Source: Halomonas sp. 7T
Lineage (GTDB): Bacteria; Pseudomonadota; Gammaproteobacteria; Pseudomonadales; Halomonadaceae
Reading direction: 5' to 3'
Length of the DNA: 64,000 nucleotides
NCBI RefSeq assembly: GCF_025643255.1
Contig: NZ_CP087112.1
Location: 1,054,001 to 1,118,000 of the forward strand
The position numbers and the translations under genes are program-made. Positions 45,139 through 54,146 of the stretch are shown one piece after another. Each line of letters opens with the position of its first letter. Position 1 is the first letter of the stretch. A model generated the notes under the pieces. It was not told where the DNA came from. It saw nothing but the letters and a program-made list of their open reading frames with translations, and made no database searches.

Positions 45139-46116
45139 ATGGCTAAACGCATAGAGTTTTCCAAAACCGGTGGTTCAGAGGTGTTGGAGTGGGTAGATGT
45201 TGAGCCCGCAACGCCTGCTGCTGGTGAAGTACGTATTGTTAATAAGGCGGTAGGGCTTAACTTTATTGATATCTACTTCCGCACCGGGCTGTATCCGGCG
45301 CCGTCTATGCCCTCAGGCCTGGGCACTGAAGGGGCTGGCGTGGTCGACGCGGTCGGTGAGGGAGTTACCCACTTAAAGGCCGGTGACCGCGTGGCCTACG
45401 CCCAAGGCCCGCTGGGTGCCTACGCCGAGGTACATACACTGCCTGCTGCTAAAGTGGTTAAATTGCCGGACTTTATTGATTTTGAGACGGCCGCTGCCAG
45501 CATGCTGAAAGGCTTAACCGTTCAGTATTTGCTACGCCAAACCTACGAGTTAAAAGGCGGTGAAACCATTTTGTTCCATGCGGCGGCCGGGGGAGTTGGC
45601 TCCATTGCCTGTCAGTGGGCTAAAGCGTTAGGCGTTAAGCTAATCGGCACCGTTAGCTCTCAAGAGAAAGCGGATCTTGCCATTGCGAATGGCGCCTGGG
45701 CGACGATTAACTACACCAAAGAGAACGTCGTGGAGCGGGTACGCGAGCTGACTAACGGCGAAATGTGCGATGTGGTCTATGACTCTGTAGGCAAAGATAC
45801 CTGGGAAATGTCGCTGGACTGTTTAAAACCCCGCGCACTGATGGTGAGCTTTGGTAATGCTTCTGGCCCTGTGGATGGGGTGAATATCGGCATTCTTAAC
45901 CAAAAAGGCGCGCTGTTTGTGACCCGGCCAAGCCTGAATGGCTACGCCGATACCCGCGAACGCCTAGAGATGATGTGTGAAGACTTCTTTGCCATGATTG
46001 AGAGCGGCAAGCTTAAGATTGATGTTGCCAACCGCTACCCACTGCAGGAGGCGGGCAAAGCGCAAGATGCCTTACAGAGCCGCAAAACGACAGGTTCAAC
46101 CGTTCTGTTACCCTAG
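45139..46116 (+). CDS. qorA: NADPH:quinone oxidoreductase
   Basis: A 325-residue zinc-independent medium-chain dehydrogenase that reduces quinones with NADPH. A GroES-like N-domain (VGLNFIDIYFRTGLYP) is followed by the nucleotide-binding motif FHAAAGGVGSIACQWAKALG. The structural and catalytic zinc Cys of alcohol dehydrogenases are absent, as expected. A GGAG site precedes the ATG. Monocistronic. Confidence 0.92.
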   Translation: MAKRIEFSKTGGSEVLEWVDVEPATPAAGEVRIVNKAVGLNFIDIYFRTGLYPAPSMPSGLGTEGAGVVDAVGEGVTHLKAGDRVAYAQGPLGAYAEVHTLPAAKVVKLPDFIDFETAAASMLKGLTVQYLLRQTYELKGGETILFHAAAGGVGSIACQWAKALGVKLIGTVSSQEKADLAIANGAWATINYTKENVVERVRELTNGEMCDVVYDSVGKDTWEMSLDCLKPRALMVSFGNASGPVDGVNIGILNQKGALFVTRPSLNGYADTRERLEMMCEDFFAMIESGKLKIDVANRYPLQEAGKAQDALQSRKTTGSTVLLP

Positions 46117-46208
46117 AGGGTATTAATCAAAGGGGTGCTCTTTTGCACCCTGGCCTGGCTACCCGCTTCCTAGCCGAGCGGGTGCCACTTGGTCTATCAA
46201 AAGGCTAC

Positions 46209-47105
46209 TTAATCCACGTCTACATAAGCCCCCATTCTGCGCATCCGGTTTTCAAAACTGGCGACGTTATCAACCAGTTGATCAGGACCAAAGGCGACAC
46301 ACTCTGCCAATATCGCCTCACTTAAAGTAATCGCCGACAAAATGGAAGGAAAAAAGTGCGGTGTTGCGTTAGCAACAGTAAACGTTACGCAGGCCCCGGG
46401 CACCAGCGGAGAGCGAAGCGTGTCGGTAATGACAATGGCCTGTACGCCGTTGGCGCGTGTCACTTCAAGTGCTTTTACCGTTTCCGCGCAGTAAGGTTCG
46501 AAGCCAAACGCTACCACGATGTCTTGTTCATTGAAATGGTCCAGCTCAGTCAGCAAACCGCCCTCCAGGCCACGAATTAACGTCACGTCAGGCATTGCAA
46601 TCCGCCCTACATAGGCAAAGTGATAGGCGCAGGCAAAGGTATCTCGAAATCCAACAACGGCGACTTTGCGCGCTGCCAAAATTCGCCGGGCGGCGTCCTT
46701 TACGCGGGTTTGGTTATCAGCCGTAAAGAGACGGCCAATATTATCAAACGCGGCATCACCCACCTCAACAAACAGCGTATCTTCAGGCTGACCAGCCTGA
46801 TGCTTGAGCTTATTGGCGCGCCCGCTTAGCTCAACCGGAGCGGCTTGAACAGCCGACTGAAACACCTCCCTGAACTGCTCGTAACTTTCAAAGTTGAGCC
46901 GCTTGGCCAAACGCACCAGCGTAGAGGGCGTGACGCCTGCGGCTGCGGCGGTTTTGCGAATAGATTGAAAGGCGATGTCGATGGGGTGTTCCAGCACGTG
47001 GCTAGCGGCACGTTTTAGCTGAGGACTTAGTGCGGGGTAGCTTTCAGCAAGCCGCTGATGAATCTCGTCCAGGCCCGTTGGGTAGGGGGGGTAAGCGTCA
47101 GGCAT
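46209..47105 (-). CDS. MurR/RpiR family transcriptional regulator
   Basis: A 298-residue regulator. The N-terminal HTH_6 (SIRKTAAAAGVTPSTLVRLAKRLNF) is joined to a SIS domain (about 130-270: ARRILAARKVAVVGFRDTFA) that binds a phosphorylated sugar or another ligand. It is divergent from the enoyl-CoA hydratase/acyl-CoA ligase cluster, and the 179-bp space between contains palindromes, so it probably controls that cluster. In this setting the ligand may be an acyl-CoA or acid rather than a sugar phosphate; this is inference. Confidence 0.87.
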   Translation of the reverse strand: MPDAYPPYPTGLDEIHQRLAESYPALSPQLKRAASHVLEHPIDIAFQSIRKTAAAAGVTPSTLVRLAKRLNFESYEQFREVFQSAVQAAPVELSGRANKLKHQAGQPEDTLFVEVGDAAFDNIGRLFTADNQTRVKDAARRILAARKVAVVGFRDTFACAYHFAYVGRIAMPDVTLIRGLEGGLLTELDHFNEQDIVVAFGFEPYCAETVKALEVTRANGVQAIVITDTLRSPLVPGACVTFTVANATPHFFPSILSAITLSEAILAECVAFGPDQLVDNVASFENRMRRMGAYVDVD

Positions 47106-47127
47106 GGCGTGCTCCCAAAAGTAATAT

Positions 47128-47252
47128 AAAACGTTTGTGCCAATAATAAATGTTTTTGATACGCATGTATTGACTGATTTGTGTTGGATACCCTATTGTT
47201 GGCAAAACATATGTTTCTTTTTTTCTAAAAAATAGAACGTATGTTTCTTTTT
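47128..47252. promoter_or_regulatory. RpiR operator candidates in the divergent intergenic region
   Basis: AAACATATGTTT (47205-47216) is a perfect 12-bp palindrome. AACGTATGTTTC at 47238-47249 is a near copy, and the 12-mer ATGTTTCTTTTT occurs twice, at 47211-47222 and 47241-47252, exactly 30 bp apart (about three helical turns). AAACGTTT at 47128-47135 is a further short palindrome. Position between the divergent RpiR and crotonase genes suits operator function. Confidence 0.5.
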
Positions 47253-47284
47253 GATGCTCAGTTCTTAGAGGTTTTAAAAATACG

Positions 47285-48094
47285 ATGTCCTCCGCTGACC
47301 GTACATTGCCCTGCTACGAAACGCTGCTGGTCTCTCAGCATAACTACGTCTTGGAAGTGCGCTTTAATCGACCGGAGCGTCTGAACGCAGTGATCGAAGT
47401 GCTCTACCGTGAGCTGTTAGACGTGCTGCAGTACGCTGCCCAAACGCCCGATGTAAGGGCGGTGGTGCTTACCGGTGAGGGGCGGGCATTCTGCGTGGGG
47501 GCGGATATGAAAGCCCATGGCGGTGCGGCGCGCACGCTTTTTCAACGCCGGGCGTATTTACAGCTAGGTAACGATGTATGCGAAGCGATTATCAAGCTCA
47601 ACAAGCCCGTGGTGGCCGCAGTGAATGGTTATGCCCTTGGGGCGGGCGCGGAAATGGCGGTATCTTGCGACTTTATTGTGATGGCTAATGAGGCACAGAT
47701 TGGTTTCCCTGAAACCAGCATCGGCACCTGCGTTGGGGGTGGGGTTTCCAAGCTGTTGCCTCAGTTGGTAGGGCTCAGTCAGGCGCGTCGACTGCTCTAT
47801 CTTGGCGATAAAATTTCTGGGGCCGAGGCGGCAACGATTGGACTAGCGCTGGCTAGCCACCCCCAAACCGAGTTGCTATCAGAAGCGTTGGCGTTAGCAG
47901 AAAAGCTGGCCCGCCAGGCGCCTGTTTCGATGGCGATGTTAAAGCCCTTAGTGAACAGGGGTGGCCACACCAGTTTAGAGAGTCAGCTGCAGCAGGAATT
48001 AGATGCGGTGTTTACCTGTTCTACCACGGAGGATTGGCAAGAGGGCGTCGATGCGTTTGCCGAACGCCGCAAGCCCGATTTTCAAGGCCAGTAG
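47285..48094 (+). CDS. Enoyl-CoA hydratase/isomerase family protein (first)
   Basis: A 269-residue crotonase-fold enzyme acting on an acyl-CoA. The oxyanion-hole segments are seen in GRAFCVGADMKAHGG and NGYALGAGAEMAVSCDF, and an acidic residue is present in IGFPETSIGT. It is first of a three-gene cluster with an ADP-forming acyl-CoA ligase and a second crotonase, so it probably hydrates or isomerises the CoA ester that the ligase makes. Exact substrate cannot be read from sequence. Confidence 0.87.
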   Translation: MSSADRTLPCYETLLVSQHNYVLEVRFNRPERLNAVIEVLYRELLDVLQYAAQTPDVRAVVLTGEGRAFCVGADMKAHGGAARTLFQRRAYLQLGNDVCEAIIKLNKPVVAAVNGYALGAGAEMAVSCDFIVMANEAQIGFPETSIGTCVGGGVSKLLPQLVGLSQARRLLYLGDKISGAEAATIGLALASHPQTELLSEALALAEKLARQAPVSMAMLKPLVNRGGHTSLESQLQQELDAVFTCSTTEDWQEGVDAFAERRKPDFQGQ

Positions 48095-48130
48095 TCACTA
48101 TTTTTTCCGTATTTTAAGACAGGTAGCATC

Positions 48131-50308
48131 ATGAACACGATTGAAGGTCACCTCCCGTTGCTCAGCCCATTACACGCTATTTTGGCGCCTACGGGCATTG
48201 CCGTTGTTGGCGCCTCTGCTGACCCTACCAAGCGCGGCTATAAAGCTATGGTCGGGCTAGTAAAAGGCGGTTACCGAGGCGCTATTTATCCAATCAATCC
48301 GAAAGCCGACACTATCCTAGGCGTGAAGGCTTGGCCTTCCATCAGTGAGGTGCCGGGTAATCCTGAGCTGGCGCTTCTGTGTACCCCTGCCGCCACGGTG
48401 CCAGGGCTAATTGCCGAGTGTGGTCGTCGAGGCGTTAAAGGGGCTGTCATTTTAGCCAGTGGCTTTGGTGAAACCGGCGAGGCAGGCGCGGCGCTGGAAG
48501 CAGAAATGATGGAGGCAGCCCGCGCCCACGGCGTGAGAATTATCGGCCCCAACACCTCGGGCATGTTTAACCTGCACCACAAAATTAATTTGCTGGCGCT
48601 GGATAACGTCACCCCTGGCGATATTGGGATTGTTTCCCAGTCGGGCAATATGCTGCTGTCACTGGCCCTTGAGGCGCAGCACAACGGGCAAGTGGGTTTC
48701 AGTACTTACATCGGCCCAGGAAATCAAAGTGATATTGGCTTTAATGATTACCTGCGCTACCTGGGAGAAGATGAGCATACGCGAGTAGCGACGCTGTATG
48801 TGGAAGGCTTTCGTGATGGTCGAAAGTTTTTAGATGTTGCGCGGGAGGTAACGGCGATGAAGCCGGTGGTGGTGTACAAGTCTGGCGCCACCGAACAGGG
48901 TCAAAAAGCGGCCAGTTCCCATACCGGTGCGCTGGCAGGTAGCTATCAAATGACCGTGGATCTGCTGCGCCAAGCCGGGGTCAGCGTGGTGCAGTATTCA
49001 GATGAAATTCTGCCTGTAGCGGAAGGTTTGGGGCGGCTGCAGAAAGCCTCTGGTAAGCGTGTGGCGGTAATCTCAGACGGCGGTGGCCAAGCGACGATTG
49101 CAGCCGACCGCCTAGCAGAGGCCGGTTTGGCGCTGGCAGAGCTCTCTGACGATACCCGTGCGGCGTTGCGCAGCGTGCTACTGCCCCAAGCGTCTACGCT
49201 CAACCCGGTGGATGTGGCAGGCTCATCAGATGCGAATCCTTCGCTATTGGCGCGCTGTATTGATATCGTCATGGCGGATGAGGGCGTAGATAGCGTGTTC
49301 TTGGTCGGCATGTTTGGCGGCTACAGCATGCGCTTTGCTGAGTCGCTAATGGGCGATGAGATGCGCGGCGCTGAAGCGATGATTGAACGGGCCAAGGCCA
49401 ACGAAAAACCGCTGGTTATTTACAGTCTGTATGCACCCATTAAGCCACCCGCACTTAGGCGCTTGCATGAGGCGGGCCTGCCGGTATACGCCTCTATTGA
49501 GCACGCGGTTAGGGTGCTTTCAGCGTTGGGTGAGCGAGGTGAGTACCTTGCTGGTCAAGCGGTGCGTGTCGCTGCTGACCCGGTTCTGCCCTTGGCAGCA
49601 GGGCAGGCTATGTTGAAAAACGCCCGAGATGAGAAGCGTGATCTGCTGGAGTTTGAAGCGAAAGCGCTGCTAGCGCAGCATGGTATTGCAGTGCCTGATG
49701 AGCGGCTTGCCACCAGCATTGATGCGTTGGGGGATATCGCACGTCACTTTGGTGATCAGCCGCTGGCTATGAAGATTGTTTCGAAGGACATTCTGCATAA
49801 ATCTGACGCTGGCGGGGTGAAGCTAAATCTGGTGGGCGAAGCTGCGCTGCGCGCGTCTTATCAGGAAATCATCAATAGCGCCTATGCCTATGACCCTGAG
49901 GCGCAGATTGAAGGGGTCCTGGTGACGCCGATGGCCGATAAAGGTGTAGAGGTGATCATTGGCATGTTGCGGGACCCGATTTTTGGCCCGGTCATGATGT
50001 TTGGTCTAGGCGGCGTCTTCGTTGAAGTCCTAGAAGATGTAGCATTTCGTGCGCTTCCGCTCAGCCAAGCTGATGCAGAGTCAATGATTAACCAGATTAA
50101 AGCGCAAAAGGTGCTTGCAGGGGTACGCGGTGCCGCAGGTGTTGATAAAAAATCGCTAGCGTCGCTGCTGGTGCAGGTGTCTCGTTTAGTTGAAGCGTAC
50201 CCTAGTATCCATGAGCTAGATTTAAACCCTGTTATTGCCTATCCCGAGAGCCATGCAACAGGCTACGCCGTGGTAGATGCCCGAATTATTGTGGAGCGTG
50301 ATCAATGA
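48131..50308 (+). CDS. Acyl-CoA synthetase (ADP/NDP-forming)
   Basis: A 725-residue fusion of the alpha and beta parts of NDP-forming acyl-CoA synthetases. The N-terminal CoA-binding Rossmann domain (GIAVVGASADPTKRGYKAMV) is followed by succinyl-CoA-ligase-like domains with the phospho-His in KAASSHTGALAGSYQ (about residue 262), and a C-terminal ATP-grasp domain (about 500-725: PLAMKIVSKDILHKSDAGGVKLNL in two parts). It activates an acid with ATP or GTP to its CoA ester. It overlaps the next crotonase gene by four bases. Confidence 0.9.
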   Translation: MNTIEGHLPLLSPLHAILAPTGIAVVGASADPTKRGYKAMVGLVKGGYRGAIYPINPKADTILGVKAWPSISEVPGNPELALLCTPAATVPGLIAECGRRGVKGAVILASGFGETGEAGAALEAEMMEAARAHGVRIIGPNTSGMFNLHHKINLLALDNVTPGDIGIVSQSGNMLLSLALEAQHNGQVGFSTYIGPGNQSDIGFNDYLRYLGEDEHTRVATLYVEGFRDGRKFLDVAREVTAMKPVVVYKSGATEQGQKAASSHTGALAGSYQMTVDLLRQAGVSVVQYSDEILPVAEGLGRLQKASGKRVAVISDGGGQATIAADRLAEAGLALAELSDDTRAALRSVLLPQASTLNPVDVAGSSDANPSLLARCIDIVMADEGVDSVFLVGMFGGYSMRFAESLMGDEMRGAEAMIERAKANEKPLVIYSLYAPIKPPALRRLHEAGLPVYASIEHAVRVLSALGERGEYLAGQAVRVAADPVLPLAAGQAMLKNARDEKRDLLEFEAKALLAQHGIAVPDERLATSIDALGDIARHFGDQPLAMKIVSKDILHKSDAGGVKLNLVGEAALRASYQEIINSAYAYDPEAQIEGVLVTPMADKGVEVIIGMLRDPIFGPVMMFGLGGVFVEVLEDVAFRALPLSQADAESMINQIKAQKVLAGVRGAAGVDKKSLASLLVQVSRLVEAYPSIHELDLNPVIAYPESHATGYAVVDARIIVERDQ

Positions 50309-51108
50309 GCCAAGCGTTACCCGAGCTAGTCGATGCCACCATCACCCTTGAAAACCGCGTCGCAACGCTAACCTTAAATCGCCATGACGTGCGTAATGCG
50401 CTAACGGGCACTCAGCTTGTCGATGACATTGTAGCGACCGCTGAGTGGGTAAACCGTTGCCAAGAGGTTTCCGTGTTGGTCATAACCGGCGCAGGGTCGG
50501 CCTTTTGCGCCGGCGGCAACGTGAAAGACATGGCCGAGCGAGGCGGTGACTTTGCCGGTGATGTGGCTGAGGTGGCCGAGCGTTATCGTAACGGTATTCA
50601 GCGAATGCCGCTGGCACTTGACCGGGTGGAGGTGCCGATTATTGCCGCGGTTAACGGGGCTGCGATTGGCGCAGGGTTTGATTTAGCCAATATGGCGGAT
50701 ATACGTATTGCCTCAAGCCGCGCTAAATTTGGCGAAACCTTTCTTAATTTAGGAATCATTCCAGGCGATGGCGGTGCATGGTTTATGCAGCGCCAAATAG
50801 GCTATCAGCGCGCCTTTGAGCTGACGCTTTCTGGACGAATTATCACCGCCGATGAGGCTCTTTCGTATAGCGTCGTGCTAGAGGTTGTTGAACCAGACGA
50901 CTTGATGGCGACCGCCATGGCGCATGCCAGCCGCATAGCCGCTCAGCCCCCCAAAGCAACGCGCCTTACAAAGCGGCTAATGAAAATGGCGCCCACGATG
51001 GAGCTAAAAGGCTTTTTAGATGTGTGTGCGGTGTTCCAGGGTATGTGCCACAACGAGCCTGAACACCTTGAGGCCGTTGAGCGGCTGCTGGCCAGCATGA
51101 AAAAGTAA
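50305..51108 (+). CDS. Enoyl-CoA hydratase/isomerase family protein (second)
   Basis: A 267-residue crotonase-fold enzyme. Oxyanion-hole segments GSAFCAGGNVKDMAE and NGAAIGAGFDLANMADIRIA and the GETFLNLGIIPGDGGAWF region are present. It differs clearly from the first crotonase of the cluster (about a third identical by eye), so the two probably catalyse different steps. Start overlaps the ligase stop (ATGA), so translation is coupled. The C-terminal helix is normal. Confidence 0.87.
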   Translation: MSQALPELVDATITLENRVATLTLNRHDVRNALTGTQLVDDIVATAEWVNRCQEVSVLVITGAGSAFCAGGNVKDMAERGGDFAGDVAEVAERYRNGIQRMPLALDRVEVPIIAAVNGAAIGAGFDLANMADIRIASSRAKFGETFLNLGIIPGDGGAWFMQRQIGYQRAFELTLSGRIITADEALSYSVVLEVVEPDDLMATAMAHASRIAAQPPKATRLTKRLMKMAPTMELKGFLDVCAVFQGMCHNEPEHLEAVERLLASMKK

Positions 51109-51129
51109 ATCACTACCTTCACGATGTTG

Positions 51130-51158
51130 AATAACGCCTGGCTAAGCCAGGCGTTATT
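51130..51158 (+). terminator. Stem-loop terminator of the acyl-CoA cluster
   Basis: AATAACGCCTGGC-TAA-GCCAGGCGTTATT is a perfect 13-bp stem with a 3-nt loop, 21 bp after the crotonase stop. The T-run is weak (the stem itself ends TTATT, followed by ACTTGTTTAG). Confidence 0.75.
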
Positions 51159-51292
51159 ACTTGTTTAGCGGATGTCGCTGTTTTTAGAAGCTTTACGGTC
51201 GTATAGTCATTGCTTCTGATTTCATGGCTGATGCGTCGCTCACTATGTGGCGTGCTCAATGGATATTCGCAACATAGGGAGGTGGTGAAGGT

Positions 51293-53131
51293 ATGGCATG
51301 GGATAGTTTGAGGCTAGCGCCTAGCACATTGGTATTTATGGTATTGGGCGTTACCTTGATCGCTTTTATGTGGGGTCGCTTTCGCTATGATTTAGTAGCG
51401 CTTGCCGCTTTGCTTGGCTCTGTCATGCTTGGCTTAGTCCCCGCCGACGATGCGTTTAAGGGATTTGGTCATCCCGCCGTGATCACGGTAGCGGCTGTAC
51501 TAGTACTTAGCCGTGGCTTTGAGCGCTCTGGCGTCGTGGATATTATTGCCAATCAAGTGCTGAGGGTCGGCGAGCGGTTACTCCTTCAACTCCTGGCGCT
51601 GGTAGGCACCGTTGTCGTGCTTTCTGGCATGATGAATAATGTCGGCGCATTGGCGTTGCTGCTGCCTGTGGCGATGCGCTTGGCCCGTGAACATAACACG
51701 TCACCTTCACTGCTATTAATGCCTCTGGCGTTTGGCTCGCTGCTGGGTGGGCTAACCACGCTGATTGGCACGCCACCCAATATTATCATTGCCACCTATC
51801 GCGGCAGCGTAACCGGGGAAAGTTTCGGCATGTTTAGCTTTTCACCGGTGGGGGTGGTGGTCGCGTTAATCGGTCTGGCCTTTATCGTTTTAGTGGGATG
51901 GCGCTTAACCCCAAAGCGCAGTGGCCAAGCATCAACGGAAGAAATGTTTGATACCGCTAATTATTTAGTGGAACTGAACGTCACGGAAGCTTCCAAAGCG
52001 AACGGGCTTACGCTGCAGCAGTTGCATGACGAGTTGGAAGAGACGATTCCAGTGCTGGCAGTGGTGCGCGACGACGACCGACGGGCTGGCTATAACTTTC
52101 ATGGGGTGCTTAAAGAGGGCGATATTCTGCTCCTTGAGGCAGGCCCAGACGAGCTGAAACTACTAGAAGACAAAGTGGGCCTGAGCGCTATTGCCGAGCC
52201 GGAAGAGCCAGAGGAGGATCAAGAGCAGAGCGATGACATGGAGAAAGGCGATGAACGTCAGCCCGTTGATACCGAAGGGTTGCAGCTCATCGAAGCCGTT
52301 GTGCGTAACGACTCCATAATGGTGAATCGTAGTGTGCGTCAGCTGCGCTTAAACCAGCAGTTCGGCCTACATTTAGTCGCTGTAGCGCGGGATGGCGGGC
52401 GCTTGAAGCAGCGCCTGAGGGATATTCGTTTTCAGACCGGCGATGTGTTGTTGCTCCAAGGTAGCGAAAATGAAATTTCCGAAAGCTTATCTACCTTAGG
52501 GTGCCTTCCCTTGGCTAACCGCGAGCTGAATTTGGGCCAGCCGCGCAAATTGGCGATGTCGATAGGCATCTTTGCATTAGCCATTATGGCCATGCTGTTT
52601 GATGTGTTACCCGCAGCGGTTGCGATGAGTACGGCGGCATTAATCTCGCTACTTATCGGCGTGCTGCCGTTGCGGGAGGGCTATCAAGCCATTGATGGCC
52701 CGGTGATTGTACTGCTGGCCGCCATGTTGCCCGTGGGGGAAGCGCTGGAGACGAGCGGTGGCGCTAAAATTATCGCTGATGCACTGCTAAGGTTTGGCGT
52801 CGAATGGCCCGTTATTATCTCGTTGGTTGGCCTGTTTATTATCTCTATGCTGCTTTCCAATGTGGTTAACAATGCTGCCGCCGCGCTATTAATGGCACCC
52901 ATAGCGGCAAGCTTAGCGAGCGGCTTTGATGTCTCCATGGATCCTTTTTTGATGGTTGTAGCGGTGAGTGCTTCCTGCGCGTTTTTAACCCCTATCGGCC
53001 ATCAGTCGAATACCCTGGTCCTTGGCCCTGGCGGGTATCGATTTGGTGACTATTGGAAACTGGGGCTGCCGTTATCCCTTGTAGTACTTGCGGTTGCAAT
53101 ACCCATGATCCTTTGGGTGTGGCCGCTTTAA
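51293..53131 (+). CDS. SLC13/CitT-type permease with two TrkA_C domains
   Basis: A 612-residue membrane transporter of the ArsB/NhaD/DASS group. Two sets of transmembrane helices (residues 10-205 and 425-612) flank a cytoplasmic insert with two TrkA_C (RCK_C) ligand-binding modules (VELNVTEASKANGLTLQQL and LIEAVVRNDSIMVNRSVRQL). They are joined by a very acidic linker (residues about 302-325). The SNT/NNVG-type motifs of the permease are seen in SGMMNNVGALALLLP and SNVVNNAAAALLMAP, with TPIGHQSNTLVLGPGGYRFGD (two parts) near the end. Likely substrate is an anion such as sulphate or a dicarboxylate; undetermined. A GGGAGG site precedes the ATG. Confidence 0.85.
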   Translation: MAWDSLRLAPSTLVFMVLGVTLIAFMWGRFRYDLVALAALLGSVMLGLVPADDAFKGFGHPAVITVAAVLVLSRGFERSGVVDIIANQVLRVGERLLLQLLALVGTVVVLSGMMNNVGALALLLPVAMRLAREHNTSPSLLLMPLAFGSLLGGLTTLIGTPPNIIIATYRGSVTGESFGMFSFSPVGVVVALIGLAFIVLVGWRLTPKRSGQASTEEMFDTANYLVELNVTEASKANGLTLQQLHDELEETIPVLAVVRDDDRRAGYNFHGVLKEGDILLLEAGPDELKLLEDKVGLSAIAEPEEPEEDQEQSDDMEKGDERQPVDTEGLQLIEAVVRNDSIMVNRSVRQLRLNQQFGLHLVAVARDGGRLKQRLRDIRFQTGDVLLLQGSENEISESLSTLGCLPLANRELNLGQPRKLAMSIGIFALAIMAMLFDVLPAAVAMSTAALISLLIGVLPLREGYQAIDGPVIVLLAAMLPVGEALETSGGAKIIADALLRFGVEWPVIISLVGLFIISMLLSNVVNNAAAALLMAPIAASLASGFDVSMDPFLMVVAVSASCAFLTPIGHQSNTLVLGPGGYRFGDYWKLGLPLSLVVLAVAIPMILWVWPL

Positions 53132-53137
53132 TCCAGC

Positions 53138-53165
53138 TTCGAAACAGCCAGTTATAAGTTTCGAA
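53138..53165. promoter_or_regulatory. GlpR operator candidates upstream of glpR
   Basis: TTCGAAAC at 53138 and TTCGAAAA at 53160 form two TTCGAA cores 22 bp apart, two helical turns, 55-80 bp before glpR. TTCGAA-type cores occur in known GlpR operators, so autoregulation is likely. A third copy lies before glpK at 54114. Confidence 0.5.
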
Positions 53166-53219
53166 AATTTTGCTAATCTAATAAGCTAAAGATAAACAAA
53201 TAACGAACAGGCCGGGCTT

Positions 53220-53978
53220 ATGAACCAACAGTTTCGCCAAGACGCCATTGTCGAGCTCGTTCGACAGCACGGCTATATGAGTATTGAACAGCTCACTGAT
53301 CACTTTTCAGTTACCCCGCAAACCATCCGACGTGATTTGAATACCCTTGCCGACGACGGCCGAGTGCGGCGGGTGCATGGCGGGGTGGGGATTGAATCAA
53401 GCACTGTTAATACGGCTTATAGCACGCGTAAAACGCTGCATTTGGAGGAGAAAGAGCGCATCGCTCACTGTTTGGCAGAGCATATTCCTAACCACGCCTC
53501 GCTGTTTATCAATATCGGTACTAGCAATGAGGTGATTGCACAGGCGTTGTTGGAGCATCAAGGGTTAGAAATTATTACCAATAACCTCAACGTGGCGGCG
53601 ATTCTGCAACATAAAGAAGATTTCACGGTGATTATTGCGGGGGGCCAGGTACGCTCGCGGGATGGTGGGATTATTGGTGAGGCGACGATCGACTTCATTA
53701 ACCAGTTCAAGGTGGATTACGGCATTATCGGCATCAGTGGTATTGATGAAGATGGCTCGTTGCTGGAGTTTGACTACCAAGAGGTGCGTGTTGCCCAAGC
53801 CATTATCGCGAATTCAAGGCGCGTTTATTTAGCGGCCGACTACTCCAAGTTTCACCGCAACCCCGTGGTTCGCCAGGGGAAAATTTCTCAGTTAGATGCG
53901 CTGTTTACCGACCGTTCCCCACCCGAGGCAATTTTGCAGCTGCTTAAGCAGCACGACGTAGCGCTACATATTGCATAG
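53220..53978 (+). CDS. glpR: Glycerol-3-phosphate regulon repressor (DeoR family)
   Basis: A 252-residue repressor. The DeoR HTH is at residues about 6-57 (AIVELVRQHGYMSIEQLTDHF, then TPQTIRRDLNTLADDGRVRRVHGG as two parts). The C-terminal DeoRC effector domain (75-235) has the sugar-phosphate-binding SLFINIGTSNEV and ITNNLNVAAIL segments. Glycerol-3-phosphate should release it from DNA. It is followed by glpK on the same strand and sits beside glpD and the glycerol importer, all likely targets. Confidence 0.93.
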   Translation: MNQQFRQDAIVELVRQHGYMSIEQLTDHFSVTPQTIRRDLNTLADDGRVRRVHGGVGIESSTVNTAYSTRKTLHLEEKERIAHCLAEHIPNHASLFINIGTSNEVIAQALLEHQGLEIITNNLNVAAILQHKEDFTVIIAGGQVRSRDGGIIGEATIDFINQFKVDYGIIGISGIDEDGSLLEFDYQEVRVAQAIIANSRRVYLAADYSKFHRNPVVRQGKISQLDALFTDRSPPEAILQLLKQHDVALHIA

Positions 53979-54035
53979 CACTACATATTGCCATAGTGCG
54001 ACATATTGCATATGTGCTATGCCAGCCTTCTGGCT

Positions 54036-54119
54036 GTGTGAAAAGTTCACACTTGACCTTTTAGGAAGCTAGGGTAGCCTTGAATGATAATAAAGCGAAA
54101 GTAAAAACATAAATTCGAA
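54036..54119 (+). promoter_or_regulatory. glpK control region
   Basis: GTGTGAAAAGTTCACAC (54036-54052) is a perfect 17-nt palindrome; its TGTGA-N5-TCACA core is one base shorter than a CRP site. Next to it is a possible -35 TTGACC (54053-54058) with a weak -10 TAGCCT (54075-54080). A TTCGAA core at 54114-54119 lies downstream, where GlpR could block transcription. GlpK's own ribosome-binding site is poor. Confidence 0.45.
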
Positions 54120-54146
54120 AGAAACCTACAACAAAGCGAATGTTAT

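Noticed and set aside
46131..46151. GGGTGC...GCACCC stem after qorA
   Set aside because: Only a 6-bp stem and no T-run; not listed as a terminator.
53966..54010. Three copies of ACATATTGC near the end of glpR
   Set aside because: The first lies within glpR coding sequence and the spacing is irregular (17 and 18 bp); too short for a CRISPR-like array and probably slippage.
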